A stretch of 22,168 nucleotides of DNA from a virus (IMGVR_UViG_3300034198_015797:1-22168), one strand, 5' to 3'. Numbered from the stretch's first letter, positions 1-9,189 are shown. Notes: generated by a model not told the origin, from the letters alone. Program-made: numbers and translations.

Positions 1-34
1 CTCCACCATTCTTTTGAAAAAACATTATTATCCA
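1..34 (-). CDS. 5' end of an unidentified gene (partial)
   Basis: Only the first eleven codons lie in the window; they read MDNNVFSKEWW and run off the left edge. No function can be assigned. The call rests on an ATG at 32-34, an open frame to the edge, the same strand as the neighbours, and a copy of the recurring ATATTTATTA motif 16 bases upstream. The 26-base gap to the nuclease gene upstream suggests a new transcription unit beginning here. No Shine-Dalgarno sequence is visible. Confidence 0.5.
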
Positions 35-50
35 TAATATTACGTTATAG

Positions 51-62
51 TAATAAATATTT
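51..62 (-). promoter_or_regulatory. Candidate late promoter motif (copy 1)
   Basis: The minus strand reads AAATATTTATTA, 16 bases before the ATG at 34. It is one of seven copies of a WATATTTATW-like motif found in gaps before minus-strand genes. A T4-style TATAAATA also reads on the minus strand at 58-65, so the exact element used here is ambiguous. There is no recognisable -35 box. Confidence 0.4.
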
Positions 63-846
63 ATATACTTAATTTGATTGATGTAGGTAATGAATCTGTA
101 TATGGTTTATCATCGGGATTTTCAAGTTTGTACAATTCGTGTACATTTTGGAACATTTTAAAATTAATATCAATATTACTAATTGTCTTTAGTTCCCATC
201 CTTTACCTTGTATTTTACCATTTTTACCTTCACCACGAGTAGATGCTTTTAACCATAATATTCCAGTATCAGTAATGTGTTCATCGTGTGTTTCATTCCA
301 TGCTGTTGCATATGCTGCTAACTGTAAACTATATGAAGTATGTATGGAATTTGATGTTTTTATATCGAGTAACCATAATTTATCATTAAGTTTAACAACT
401 AAATCCGCAGTCCCAGCATATTCATATTGGTCTGAGAATAAGTGGTATTCGCTTGCTATTAGTTCGGGTTTATGTGTATTCCAGAATTCGGCAAATTTTA
501 GTATCATCTTCCATACATCTAAAGGATATTTAGCTGCTCCATATTCATCTATCCAATTTATTTCTTCATTATTTAAGAATGCTTCAATAGTATTGTGTAC
601 TTGTGTACCTTCCCAAGCGGCTTTTTGAGCTATTATATCACTATTATGTCCTACATCTTTTAACCAACTGTGAAAAAATTGGTTTTTAGGGAAATAATTT
701 AATATAGTAGATACAGAAGGATAATATTTTTCATTACGTCTATAAAATCGCTGATCTAATATGTTTATCTGTTTATTATCAGCACTATACTCTACAATGC
801 GCTTTATTTTGGGGTCTTTTAATATATTTGAATTTTTATCTATCAT
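61..846 (-). CDS. PD-(D/E)XK nuclease, RecB/Cas4-like phage exonuclease
   Basis: A 261-residue protein with the ordered motifs of the RecB-type PD-(D/E)XK nuclease fold: GTQVH (His84), a glutamate near residue 133, AGTAD (Asp148), LLDIKTS (Asp161, Lys163) and a following helix LQLAAYA (Gln175, Tyr179). In this family the Asp/Asp/Lys set binds metal and cuts DNA, usually as a 5' or single-strand exonuclease in replication, recombination or repair. No cysteine cluster is visible, so the Fe-S form (true Cas4) is not supported. Its ATG overlaps the stop of the primase gene by 4 bases (ATGA), implying coupled translation and a shared role in DNA processing. The fold is well supported; the exact substrate is not known. 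Confidence 0.82.
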   Translation of the reverse strand: MIDKNSNILKDPKIKRIVEYSADNKQINILDQRFYRRNEKYYPSVSTILNYFPKNQFFHSWLKDVGHNSDIIAQKAAWEGTQVHNTIEAFLNNEEINWIDEYGAAKYPLDVWKMILKFAEFWNTHKPELIASEYHLFSDQYEYAGTADLVVKLNDKLWLLDIKTSNSIHTSYSLQLAAYATAWNETHDEHITDTGILWLKASTRGEGKNGKIQGKGWELKTISNIDINFKMFQNVHELYKLENPDDKPYTDSLPTSIKLSI

Positions 847-1781
847 ATTATATCTAATTTTTTATGTATTAATTCTGAGAATGTTAGTATTGGTGTGTTT
901 TCAAGTACTTCTAGGAAATGTTTAAATCCCATTTCATTAGCGTCTTTACCATCTAATTCAACTAGATATACTTCTTTACCGTAGTCTAATAATGTTTGGC
1001 AATGTTTTAGGGCATCTTTAATAGCGTCTTTATCAAGAGCTATATATATTTTATCAACATCTGAACTGACTAGTTTAGCCATCAGGGTTTCATTTATTAC
1101 TTTACCAAATAATGGGATTACATTGCGTTTAATTGTTAAAGCATCAAATATACCTTCACATAATATTATAGGTGCATCCCAGTTAATATATAATTCCCAC
1201 CCTATTACTTTATTAGATACAGGTGGATTTTTATATTTTCTAGAAGTATCATCATTATAAGAACGGGCTATAAAATAGTTTAAGTTACTTCTTTCATCAT
1301 ATGAAGGTACTATTACTCTCCCATTATATTTTCCCTTATCACAAAATCCTATATTGTATTTGATAATATCATCATGATTAACCCCTCGTTTTTTTAGGAA
1401 ATTTATAGCACGTTTTGCTTCTAAAGAAGTTACTTTATCTAAAGACGAAATATCAATTAACGAAATAAATTCTTCAGGAAATTTTATATCTTCATTAATA
1501 TATTCAACTGTTTTACCAGGATGAATAATTAACTTTAATTCATGTATTTTATCAGGTGATGTTTTTATCGCTTTAAATAAATTAATAATTTTTTTACCTT
1601 TAGCGTTACATACCCAACAATGCCATGGATTTTCACTTTTTTCGTTAGTATTTAAATTTATTTCTAATTTGTTTTTATGGTGATTACATAAAGGGCATTT
1701 AAATGAATAGTTACCCTTAGAAGTAGGAGTACCTTTACCTAAAACATTTTCTAATAAATTCAGTAAGATAGCATTATCCAT
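843..1781 (-). CDS. DnaG-type DNA primase (CHC2 zinc finger and TOPRIM)
   Basis: A 312-residue primase that should make RNA primers for lagging-strand synthesis. Near the N-terminus is a zinc-binding site, CPLC (Cys29, Cys32) and CWVC (Cys55, Cys58), matching the CHC2 finger. The TOPRIM catalytic core follows: LCEGIFDAL with Glu209, then ALDKDA with Asp250 and Asp252, the metal-binding DxD. In between, a basic stretch around residues 150-195 corresponds to the RNA polymerase domain. It is about the length of T4 gp61 (roughly 340 residues) and much shorter than cellular DnaG; no C-terminal helicase-interaction domain is evident. It is translationally coupled to the nuclease gene. A 14-base palindrome lies at its start. 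Confidence 0.88.
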   Translation of the reverse strand: MDNAILLNLLENVLGKGTPTSKGNYSFKCPLCNHHKNKLEINLNTNEKSENPWHCWVCNAKGKKIINLFKAIKTSPDKIHELKLIIHPGKTVEYINEDIKFPEEFISLIDISSLDKVTSLEAKRAINFLKKRGVNHDDIIKYNIGFCDKGKYNGRVIVPSYDERSNLNYFIARSYNDDTSRKYKNPPVSNKVIGWELYINWDAPIILCEGIFDALTIKRNVIPLFGKVINETLMAKLVSSDVDKIYIALDKDAIKDALKHCQTLLDYGKEVYLVELDGKDANEMGFKHFLEVLENTPILTFSELIHKKLDII

Positions 1782-1794
1782 ATCTTTAAAGATA
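1781..1794. promoter_or_regulatory. Perfect 14-base palindrome at the primase start
   Basis: TATCTTTAAAGATA is a perfect inverted repeat touching the primase start codon (1779-1781) and filling half of the 24-base gap upstream. It could be an operator or part of an mRNA structure controlling primase translation. In such AT-rich DNA a short palindrome may also be chance, so confidence is low. Confidence 0.25.
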
Positions 1795-1805
1795 ATACTT
1801 TTGTT

Positions 1806-2240
1806 TTAATCTACCAAATCTTTTGAGAAGAATTTACCTAGTATATTATCGTTGTATGTAAATCGAGGAGAAACTATACATTCATTAACACACTGGTGGT
1901 GTATTTCCCAATATGTTAATTGTTTTTTGGTTTTGCATAGTTTTAATATTAGACATTCAAATTTATCTTTACCTAATGTTTTAACATCTGCTTGGAGTTC
2001 TTTATTTGAGCCCCAATATGTTTTCCAATCACTTTCAACTTGGATTGTTTCGTGTGTAGAACGACGACCACGACCTGTTTGTTCGGATAATTGTGTTTTA
2101 GTAAGTTTATGTTTTTTATTGTATTTAAAAACCTTTTTACCTATATAAAACCTACCACTTTCCAAGTTAGTAATTTTGTAAATAAAACCAAACCATTCAT
2201 CTGGGTTGAAAGTATCCCAGTATTTCCACTTATGTGTCAT
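1806..2240 (-). CDS. GIY-YIG family phage endonuclease
   Basis: A 144-residue protein. The N-terminal GIY-YIG core is seen as GFIYKIT (residues 18-24) and FYIGKK (31-36). A basic stretch follows (TGRGRRS, about 56-61) and then VESDWKTYWGS (68-78), a segment I recognise from many small phage GIY-YIG proteins. A candidate metal-binding glutamate lies at 112 in YWEIHH. Such proteins cut DNA; known relatives include homing enzymes (T4 Seg) and non-homing recombination or repair nucleases. No intron or obvious insertion surrounds it, and it sits beside primase and PD-(D/E)XK nuclease genes, so a DNA-metabolism role is more likely than homing. Its start overlaps the end of the upstream structural gene by 11 bases. 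Confidence 0.75.
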   Translation of the reverse strand: MTHKWKYWDTFNPDEWFGFIYKITNLESGRFYIGKKVFKYNKKHKLTKTQLSEQTGRGRRSTHETIQVESDWKTYWGSNKELQADVKTLGKDKFECLILKLCKTKKQLTYWEIHHQCVNECIVSPRFTYNDNILGKFFSKDLVD

Positions 2241-3204
2241 AACGTATTATAAAAGTCATATCTGTTGTTGCTGAGATAGGTATTGGTTGACCTAATTTAG
2301 CAATCATTAATAATTCATTGTTGTCATTATATAATCCTATGGATGTAGCATAAGGAGTAAAGTATGACCCTGATGCTAAAGATCCTGTAGCAAAATCATA
2401 TATTTGGCTACCGGTTCCAGGAGTTAAAGTTGGGTTATATGTTAAATTAAATTCTCCCGCTTTTGTTTTACAGTAAATATAATTTTCATATACAGGGTAT
2501 TCATTTTGAAATGATATACTAAGAGGATTAGAAGCTGATATGGGGAAATATTTTTGGTAAAGTTGGTCAGTTATTACAGCTAGACCAAAAGAATAAAACA
2601 TATTACCTACAAAATATCCACTACCACTAGATGCTATATATTCTTTAACATAATTATAATCTACATAACTAGCTGAAACATATCTTAAGTTAATACCCGA
2701 TAAGACATATTTAAAATCAAATAAATTACCATTACCATCATCTAATATATAATAATCAGAAGATGATATTATCGTAGATCCCGGTAAAATACTATTACCA
2801 TATATGCTTTGGCTAATATATATAGTTTTTATAGTATCATTAGGATTAACAGAAAATTCGGTATAAAATAAAGGATTTTCATTATATACAAAACTTGATG
2901 CTGTTGCTCTAGTAGCGGAAGCCGATTCATAATTTAATGAATAGACTGTTCTTTGTTGCGTGTTTAATCCAGTAGTGTAATCTTGATAGAATAAATGATT
3001 TATTTTATCATATTCTGATTTGTAATAGACACTTTGGCTTTGGAGGCTACTTATATTGAAAGGTCCAGGTATGTTTTGACCTGTATAGACTTTTATATAG
3101 TCATCACTATAAGGATAGGAACTATACGTTCCTGTCCATCGCTTATTAGCTATTATAGTATCCTGAAATTGGTCAGCAGGGTTTACTCGTTTAAATGATG
3201 ACAT
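2230..3204 (-). CDS. Probable virion surface/fibre protein, paralogue A
   Basis: A 324-residue, Tyr/Ser/Asn-rich protein with short beta-strand-like repeats and no transmembrane segment, typical of phage fibre or decoration proteins. It is a diverged paralogue of the neighbouring 316-residue protein. Both have an N-terminal WTG segment (KRWTGTY here) and end with a shared block: SIGLYNDNNELLMIAKLGQP here, VGMYNDNNELLAVAKLSKP there, followed by a basic-hydrophobic last strand (FIIRYDT). The shared C-terminal block probably docks the protein on the virion while the middle regions differ. It is the last structural gene before the DNA-metabolism genes. Role on head, neck or tail is not known. Confidence 0.6.
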   Translation of the reverse strand: MSSFKRVNPADQFQDTIIANKRWTGTYSSYPYSDDYIKVYTGQNIPGPFNISSLQSQSVYYKSEYDKINHLFYQDYTTGLNTQQRTVYSLNYESASATRATASSFVYNENPLFYTEFSVNPNDTIKTIYISQSIYGNSILPGSTIISSSDYYILDDGNGNLFDFKYVLSGINLRYVSASYVDYNYVKEYIASSGSGYFVGNMFYSFGLAVITDQLYQKYFPISASNPLSISFQNEYPVYENYIYCKTKAGEFNLTYNPTLTPGTGSQIYDFATGSLASGSYFTPYATSIGLYNDNNELLMIAKLGQPIPISATTDMTFIIRYDT

Positions 3205-3219
3205 TCGTTAAATAACATT

Positions 3220-4170
3220 TTAGTAATCCAACTTAATTCTAACTAATGCCTCTTTAGTAAAGTCTTTTACTAACGGTTTTGATAATTTAGCCACTGCTAA
3301 TAGTTCATTGTTATCATTATACATACCTACAGTCGTAATGTATGTTTGAGGGTTATTTACTAAACTATTATAGAGTAAATTACCATTGCTGTCTATAATA
3401 GATGGATTAGTTGTATAATTGAATTCGCTATTTTTTATACGTGTAAAGAAATAACGTGATGATATAGTTTCTTGAGATTGTAATGTAAAATTAGCTCCTA
3501 ATTTGATCGAATTAAACAATAATAATGCGTTAGTAGAGTTAGTATTAGCCGTTCTAGTAGGTAAAGCACATACACCTAAGTTATTTAATAAACTAGGATC
3601 TAAAATTATAATATCTAAATTAGGAAATAAATAACCTACATTAGTATTAGATCCAGTTTCATATACATTATAATATATGTTTTCACCTATAAAATTGGTA
3701 GTTGTAGCAGTAGCACTATCATCCATGAAATACTTTAAACCACCACTACCACTTAATGCTAATAATAGAGAACCAGGATATACACTTTCTTTATATCTAG
3801 CTCTAGCTAGGTTAATAATGAATATATCTTGAGTTGAACTATTTATTTGGAAATTTTGTGTTTCAGTACCGAATACTAAGTTTCTGTATTCTCCATAAAC
3901 AACACGTGTAGGAGAATAACTTGCCACTGAAGGATTAATATATGCTGAACCAGATCCATTCACGTGTCCATATTGAATTGAAAATTGAACAGATGAGCCT
4001 GATTGTGTTGAGCCGGTATTGTAAACATCAACCCAGTATTCTTTTGCTGGTGATGTTAAAGATGCAGTGAAGAATGATGTTAGTTGGTTATTATTACCTG
4101 TCCACATCCCCGTTACTACGGCCTCTGAACTGATTACTGAGTCGTCTGTTGCGTATCTTGAAAATGACAT
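3220..4170 (-). CDS. Probable virion surface/fibre protein, paralogue B
   Basis: A 316-residue protein, paralogous to the adjacent 324-residue protein: GMWTG near residue 22, a variable beta-rich middle, and the shared C-terminal block VGMYNDNNELLAVAKLSKP followed by TKEALVRIKLDY. The pattern of short hydrophobic strands alternating with Ser/Thr/Asn/Gly suggests a beta-structured exposed protein. It sits in a tight run with 8 and 15 base gaps to its neighbours, so the three genes 2230-4850 are almost certainly co-expressed. I recognise this C-terminal block as recurrent in uncultured marine tailed phages but know no assigned function. Confidence 0.6.
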   Translation of the reverse strand: MSFSRYATDDSVISSEAVVTGMWTGNNNQLTSFFTASLTSPAKEYWVDVYNTGSTQSGSSVQFSIQYGHVNGSGSAYINPSVASYSPTRVVYGEYRNLVFGTETQNFQINSSTQDIFIINLARARYKESVYPGSLLLALSGSGGLKYFMDDSATATTTNFIGENIYYNVYETGSNTNVGYLFPNLDIIILDPSLLNNLGVCALPTRTANTNSTNALLLFNSIKLGANFTLQSQETISSRYFFTRIKNSEFNYTTNPSIIDSNGNLLYNSLVNNPQTYITTVGMYNDNNELLAVAKLSKPLVKDFTKEALVRIKLDY

Positions 4171-4178
4171 ATATTATA

Positions 4179-4850
4179 TTATACTTTTTGTATGTTTAAA
4201 GGAATAGTGATTCTAGCACCGCTATCTCTACCTATTACAGTAATTGTAGTAGATAATGTAGTTCCAGGTGTTGTTGATGCTCCTTGAGGGAACAACGTGT
4301 TAATTGTAGTACCTGTTAATGTAAATGCTGTACCTATTTGAGTTATTGATAATACAGTACCTGTTGTTGTATTTAAACCAGCTGTACCTACTTGTGCACC
4401 ACTAATACCAGTTCCTGTAAATGTTGATAGTAATCTACCATCAGATACAGTAGCTACATATCCATTAGCTTCGAATGTGCTTGTAGCACCTAAATAATTC
4501 AATGTTTGAGGTGTAATAGTAATTGAAGCACCTTGTTTTAGTATTATTGTGCTATATCCTAATGATATAACAGGTAATTTAGAAGTACCACGAGGTAAAG
4601 TTACTAATTTATAACGCATTATTTGTGATTCGTTAGGAATAGCTTCTAATACAGGTGTATTTTCTATTGCCTCACCAAAATATGCAGATCCTGATGGGTG
4701 GTTTGGATTATATAATGTATAATCAATTTCATCATCGGCTAATGCAAATTGTGTTATTTGGAATGATCCGTCGTTACGTGCTAGTAACTCGCGGCCTTTT
4801 GTAGTTAGAACCGCATCTACTGTTATTACTGAATTATTTAAAATTGCCAT
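4179..4850 (-). CDS. Conserved phage structural protein with Ig-like C-terminal domain
   Basis: A 223-residue protein. The first half (about 1-100) begins MAILNNSVITVDAVLTTKGR and continues with FALADDEIDYTLYNPNHPSG, a pattern I recognise from structural regions of uncultured marine phages. The second half (about 100-223) is a Thr/Gly/Ile-rich beta-sandwich-like region ending in a strand GARITIPLNIQKV, consistent with a bacterial Ig-like domain of the kind often appended to phage tail or capsid proteins to aid surface attachment. It is the first gene after a 38-base gap holding a candidate promoter motif, so it may head the transcript with the two paralogous fibre-like genes. Exact role unknown. 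Confidence 0.55.
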   Translation of the reverse strand: MAILNNSVITVDAVLTTKGRELLARNDGSFQITQFALADDEIDYTLYNPNHPSGSAYFGEAIENTPVLEAIPNESQIMRYKLVTLPRGTSKLPVISLGYSTIILKQGASITITPQTLNYLGATSTFEANGYVATVSDGRLLSTFTGTGISGAQVGTAGLNTTTGTVLSITQIGTAFTLTGTTINTLFPQGASTTPGTTLSTTITVIGRDSGARITIPLNIQKV

Positions 4851-4872
4851 GTTTTTAGCATTGTTTTATGTT

Positions 4873-4882
4873 TATAAATATA
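4873..4882 (-). promoter_or_regulatory. Candidate late promoter motif (copy 2)
   Basis: The minus strand reads TATATTTATA, 22 bases before the ATG at 4850 and inside the 38-base gap after the 1431-residue protein gene. It is the only substantial gap in this stretch, which makes a regulatory role plausible. No -35 box is seen. Confidence 0.4.
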
Positions 4883-4888
4883 TGAAAA

Positions 4889-7800
4889 TTAGAAAGTTCC
4901 TCCACCTACTTGTGAGATTATTGATTGGTCACCTATTAGTCTTTGTTTTACTTTTTCAGTTATAGTATTGATATTTGATAATACTGTTGAATCTATATCA
5001 CTAGGTATTAGAAGTCCATATGATACTTGTCCTTCTTTTTTATTGAATTTTAGAACAGCATTAGTTTCATCTTCTACTCTAGATAATAATGCAAAGTATG
5101 ATTTAGGAGTACTATAAAGTAAATTTACAAACCCACTAGGAATAGTAGGAGTTACCTTCATATAATTAATAGTAGTATCTGTATTACTTACTTCTGTTAT
5201 AGTAAATTCATAATCGTAATTATTACAATTAAAATACATTATATCACCTGCTTTAGGAGCAAATGGATAATCATTTCCTGTAGTATCATCAGACGTATTA
5301 TATAGAGTTGTTGAGCCTGATGGCATGTAGATGAAGTTATAAAAATTTGATATGTCAGGATCAAGATAGAAAGTATCTGCTCCTGATGTTGTTAGTATAA
5401 ATTGGTTAAATGCTGCTGTAGCGTAAGGATAAAGTCCTGTTTGGTTTTTTGGTAAATATACTTGTAAAAGTCCTTCATTCATTGAGGCTGTATAGTTACT
5501 AGTTGTAGACGATGCTAAGTAAAATCTAAATTCTACTTTATCGTTTGCTTTTAAGTTAGCAGTTGCGTTTAAATTAAAGTTTTTTGTTTGAGGTTGAGTA
5601 CCATTACTATAAAGTATCCAGTTTGCTGATGTTTGTATAGAGCGTGGTACATATGAGGTATTGAACTGGTAGTATTTTCCTCCATAATATACGAAGAAAA
5701 ATCTTTGGTCTAATACACTTAATCTATATAAATCATATTGGTATATATTAACTGTAGTACCTGCTGGTAAAGTGGCGTTTAATGTGTTTCCACTATAGAA
5801 ATTAACATTTTGAGGTAAAACCCATGGGATGGTAGATGATGGTGTGTAATATCCACCATATTGAGTAGCTAATGCTGAATTATCTAGATAATATGCTAGA
5901 TTAAATGTTTGGGTCTGTGTTCCTATTACTGTAGATCCACTTATTATATCGATAGCAAACGATGTTGTGCCTCCTGATGAGCCAAAATTTATAGTCAAAT
6001 CAAGATCAGCATTAAAAGTATATGTACCAGCAGCAGGAGAAGAATATGTAGGATATGTTGATGTACCACTACTTCCTGGTGTGTAGTATAGGCCGTCATT
6101 TACATAGGCATTATTAAAGGCATCATATACTTTACCTCCTACTAAAGGGTAATTATTTGTAGAATATCCATTTATTTTGGCAGGTATGTTATTTTTGGCT
6201 TTAAATAGCTTATATGGATTATCTCCATTATATGAGAAATAAGCACGTTGTTCTGTTGATGAGTTATATATAGCGTCTGTAGTTTTATCTATATAGAAGA
6301 ATAATATAGGATTATATGAATATCCACTATCATATGTTAATTTAGATCCATTAGTTTGTTTTTGGTTACCATATTTTTGAGGATCAAATAATGTTATTAC
6401 AGAATTAGTTCCTTTCTTAAAAGTATTTTGTACTTCAAACCAATTTAATTGTTGGTTGTTTAATTCAGTCAAATTACCATCTGCATCTACTAAATATTTT
6501 AAACGAATATTATATTTGCTAGGTAAGAAAGTATTACTACTAATATCAGTAAATAAGGCCAGTTTATATGAATTTCTATCTATTACGGCTGCTTTACCAT
6601 ATGATTTATCTGTAATAGTATAAGTATTATATTTTGAACTATATATTTTTACACCTTCGTGTCTAGATAAGTTATATGAAGCTAATGATTCATATGAATC
6701 TTGTAAAGCTACTGGTAGTAATAGACTTTGAGTAGAGTATGGTTGTTTTTCTACTTTTAGTCTATCTAATGATAATCTACTAGCAGAAACATTATTTAAC
6801 AAAACATTATAATCAGTATGTTCAAATTGGTATTGATTTACACTTGATGTTGGATGAATATAAGGATTAAACTGACCTGAGTAGCTTACAAATAAATCTA
6901 CTGTGCTGCCTGGTATAGTACCATCATAGAATGCTACTTTATTTCCTCCTAATTTATCATAATAGTATGTATTATCTTCAGTTATAGTAGGACCATTATA
7001 CTCAGCGTCATATACTGTTTGTTCAGTTATATTAGGTTCGTTTCTTTTAAATTTAATACGTTCTAATGACTGTTGACGTATTGTAACACCTTCAGTTAAA
7101 TTAGCTTTAGCAGGAACATAATTTTTAAGCATTTTAAATAAAGTATTATCAAAATACTTAATAAGTTGAATAAACCCATTTATATCATATGAATAGCTAA
7201 ATGATGATGATATTGCTTGGTATCGTACATTATTTAAATTAGTATACTCTACATCATTAAATGTACGTGGATCTCCTATATAATCATCTATGCTAAAACT
7301 AGGGTATAGAGTAGCTACTGATGATGATATGGTTACATCAAGTTGATTTTGAGGTGAGAATGAAACATCTACTCTATCACTATCATTTTTATAATCAATA
7401 TATAGATTATCTGTTGCTAATTTAATATTAGGAGATAATACACTACCTGTAACTCCATAATAACTTGATGAATATACAGTATTATTTACTATTCTTACTT
7501 TATTAGAATTTGAGTCTATTAAAGAAGCAGCAGTATTGGTATTACCACCATATTCTTTAATTCCTAATATACTTCCTGTTATACCAAATGTAGTAACTAA
7601 TTCTTGCAAACCACGTTTTGATCCTTTACCTTTAAATAGTAAAGGAACATTATGGTAAATTCTTTTATATAATTCAGCAATTAAATCTTTAGAAGGAACA
7701 TTACTACCACTTATAGCAACAGCATAAGTTCCTAAATTATCATCCTCACTACTGTTATATATGTTAACACCTAAATCTTGTAAAGCATAATATACTAAGT

Positions 7801-9184
7801 CTCTAGATACACCTTGATCTAAATTATTATAACTTTTATATAAATCAGTAACTGATTTTAGATAGATCCATATATTGTCAAAATAATGACCTATCATATT
7901 GATAAATGTTAAATAAGGTGTGTTATTTTCATCTATTCTAATATATTCAGGTACTAGAAACACTAAATTATCGGCATTATTTACATCGTAATTTATTGCT
8001 AAATCTAGCGTATTGTTGTACCAAGTTATAGCAGTTGCTGATCCTGTTGATTGTAGTGTGTAAGGTGCTGTTGAAGTTGATTTAGGCCAAGTTCCTGATC
8101 CTGTTTCAAAATATAGGTAACTTTCATATCCATCAAATTTTGATACTATATCATTTATACTAGATGAATATTGATTTATTAATGTTTGTAGGCTAGAAGT
8201 TGTGGCTACGCTTGAAGAATAATTTGTAATAAAATTATTATAGTCTTCTATTTGTTTTACCTTACCATAGAAATTTTCTACACGTTTTTCAGCAGAACCA
8301 AACCTTACAAAATCATTAAAGCTACCACTATAGTTTACATTTATTTGTATTGATTGTTGATCTAAATGATTTAATATAGCATGTAATGAAGACCCAGTAA
8401 ATTGTAATAAAGTATTATGAGACTCATATTGAGTAGGTAAAGTATTTTTTTCTGCTACTTCAATATCAAAGTTAGCCCCTCTTAATTGAGGTAAAGGATC
8501 AGGGATAATTTGTGATTCTAAAGTAACATCAAATTTTACAGCATTTATTATTTCTTCTACAACCCAAAAAGTATCTTTTTCTACTATATTAGATGGTAGA
8601 GGTTCATATAGTTTAAATAATATATAATACTCATTAGGATTTGACTTATCTAAAGCAATATTTGTTATAGGTAATACATTGTTATCACCAAAATTTAATA
8701 AGTATGTTTTTAGATAAGGTACAGAATTTTTATCATCTATTAAAGCATTAGCTTGTTGTTCTAATGAACCACTAGATAAAGTTACAGATGAAATTTTTAA
8801 TTCAGTTCTATCAGGAGATATTTCTTTAATGAATAAATCTCTATTGATGTAATCAGAAATATGTCTCTTAAAAAATGAATATTGAGGAGCAAATTCACCT
8901 ACATTTGTAAACGCCTGTAAATCAGCAGTTGGGTTTATTTCTAATACTGGGAAAGTACCATCAATATTATATGAAGAATTGCTAGGTAAGCTATAACTTT
9001 GATAATTATAGTTTATATCTATAAAGTTTCCTACTATGTCATATATAGTATACTCTATATAGTCTGTGTCAGGGTTAAAGTTAGTTACTATGGTTTGTGT
9101 TCCAATAAGAGAAATATCGTTTACATTGAAACGATTGATAGTACTAGAACTATTTACATTACCTAATATTTTTATTTGAGCCAT
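4889..9184 (-). CDS. Giant baseplate protein, T4 gp7 / P2 gpI-like, with fibre-like C-terminal part
   Basis: A 1431-residue structural protein. Around residues 500-545 it has ELYKRIYHNVPLL, then KGSKRGLQELVTTFG and IKEYGG. This is the pattern (arginine, hydrophobic stretch, KGT/S, aromatic-rich helix, FG, basic-E) of the gpI-like domain of contractile-tail baseplates, whose T4 counterpart is part of gp7. The N-terminal 150 residues include FIKEISPDRTELKIS, a segment I associate with large wedge proteins of marine myophages. The region around 1040-1240 is rich in beta strands and Gly/Ser/Tyr and resembles a carbohydrate- or surface-binding insertion. It is longer than T4 gp7 (about 1030 residues). 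It likely forms the wedge arm linking the gp6/gp25 ring to peripheral fibres. Assignment to gp7/gpI is by motif only. Confidence 0.6.
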   Translation of the reverse strand: MAQIKILGNVNSSSTINRFNVNDISLIGTQTIVTNFNPDTDYIEYTIYDIVGNFIDINYNYQSYSLPSNSSYNIDGTFPVLEINPTADLQAFTNVGEFAPQYSFFKRHISDYINRDLFIKEISPDRTELKISSVTLSSGSLEQQANALIDDKNSVPYLKTYLLNFGDNNVLPITNIALDKSNPNEYYILFKLYEPLPSNIVEKDTFWVVEEIINAVKFDVTLESQIIPDPLPQLRGANFDIEVAEKNTLPTQYESHNTLLQFTGSSLHAILNHLDQQSIQINVNYSGSFNDFVRFGSAEKRVENFYGKVKQIEDYNNFITNYSSSVATTSSLQTLINQYSSSINDIVSKFDGYESYLYFETGSGTWPKSTSTAPYTLQSTGSATAITWYNNTLDLAINYDVNNADNLVFLVPEYIRIDENNTPYLTFINMIGHYFDNIWIYLKSVTDLYKSYNNLDQGVSRDLVYYALQDLGVNIYNSSEDDNLGTYAVAISGSNVPSKDLIAELYKRIYHNVPLLFKGKGSKRGLQELVTTFGITGSILGIKEYGGNTNTAASLIDSNSNKVRIVNNTVYSSSYYGVTGSVLSPNIKLATDNLYIDYKNDSDRVDVSFSPQNQLDVTISSSVATLYPSFSIDDYIGDPRTFNDVEYTNLNNVRYQAISSSFSYSYDINGFIQLIKYFDNTLFKMLKNYVPAKANLTEGVTIRQQSLERIKFKRNEPNITEQTVYDAEYNGPTITEDNTYYYDKLGGNKVAFYDGTIPGSTVDLFVSYSGQFNPYIHPTSSVNQYQFEHTDYNVLLNNVSASRLSLDRLKVEKQPYSTQSLLLPVALQDSYESLASYNLSRHEGVKIYSSKYNTYTITDKSYGKAAVIDRNSYKLALFTDISSNTFLPSKYNIRLKYLVDADGNLTELNNQQLNWFEVQNTFKKGTNSVITLFDPQKYGNQKQTNGSKLTYDSGYSYNPILFFYIDKTTDAIYNSSTEQRAYFSYNGDNPYKLFKAKNNIPAKINGYSTNNYPLVGGKVYDAFNNAYVNDGLYYTPGSSGTSTYPTYSSPAAGTYTFNADLDLTINFGSSGGTTSFAIDIISGSTVIGTQTQTFNLAYYLDNSALATQYGGYYTPSSTIPWVLPQNVNFYSGNTLNATLPAGTTVNIYQYDLYRLSVLDQRFFFVYYGGKYYQFNTSYVPRSIQTSANWILYSNGTQPQTKNFNLNATANLKANDKVEFRFYLASSTTSNYTASMNEGLLQVYLPKNQTGLYPYATAAFNQFILTTSGADTFYLDPDISNFYNFIYMPSGSTTLYNTSDDTTGNDYPFAPKAGDIMYFNCNNYDYEFTITEVSNTDTTINYMKVTPTIPSGFVNLLYSTPKSYFALLSRVEDETNAVLKFNKKEGQVSYGLLIPSDIDSTVLSNINTITEKVKQRLIGDQSIISQVGGGTF

Positions 9185-9189
9185 TTATA

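Noticed and set aside
74-628. Plus-strand frame of 184 codons opposite the PD-(D/E)XK nuclease gene
   Set aside because: The minus-strand frame carries the full set of nuclease motifs and couples to the primase gene; the plus-strand product shows no recognisable domain.
1806-2240. Homing endonuclease inserted in an intron or gene
   Set aside because: Neither neighbouring gene looks interrupted and no intron-like flanks are visible; the protein resembles free-standing phage GIY-YIG proteins.
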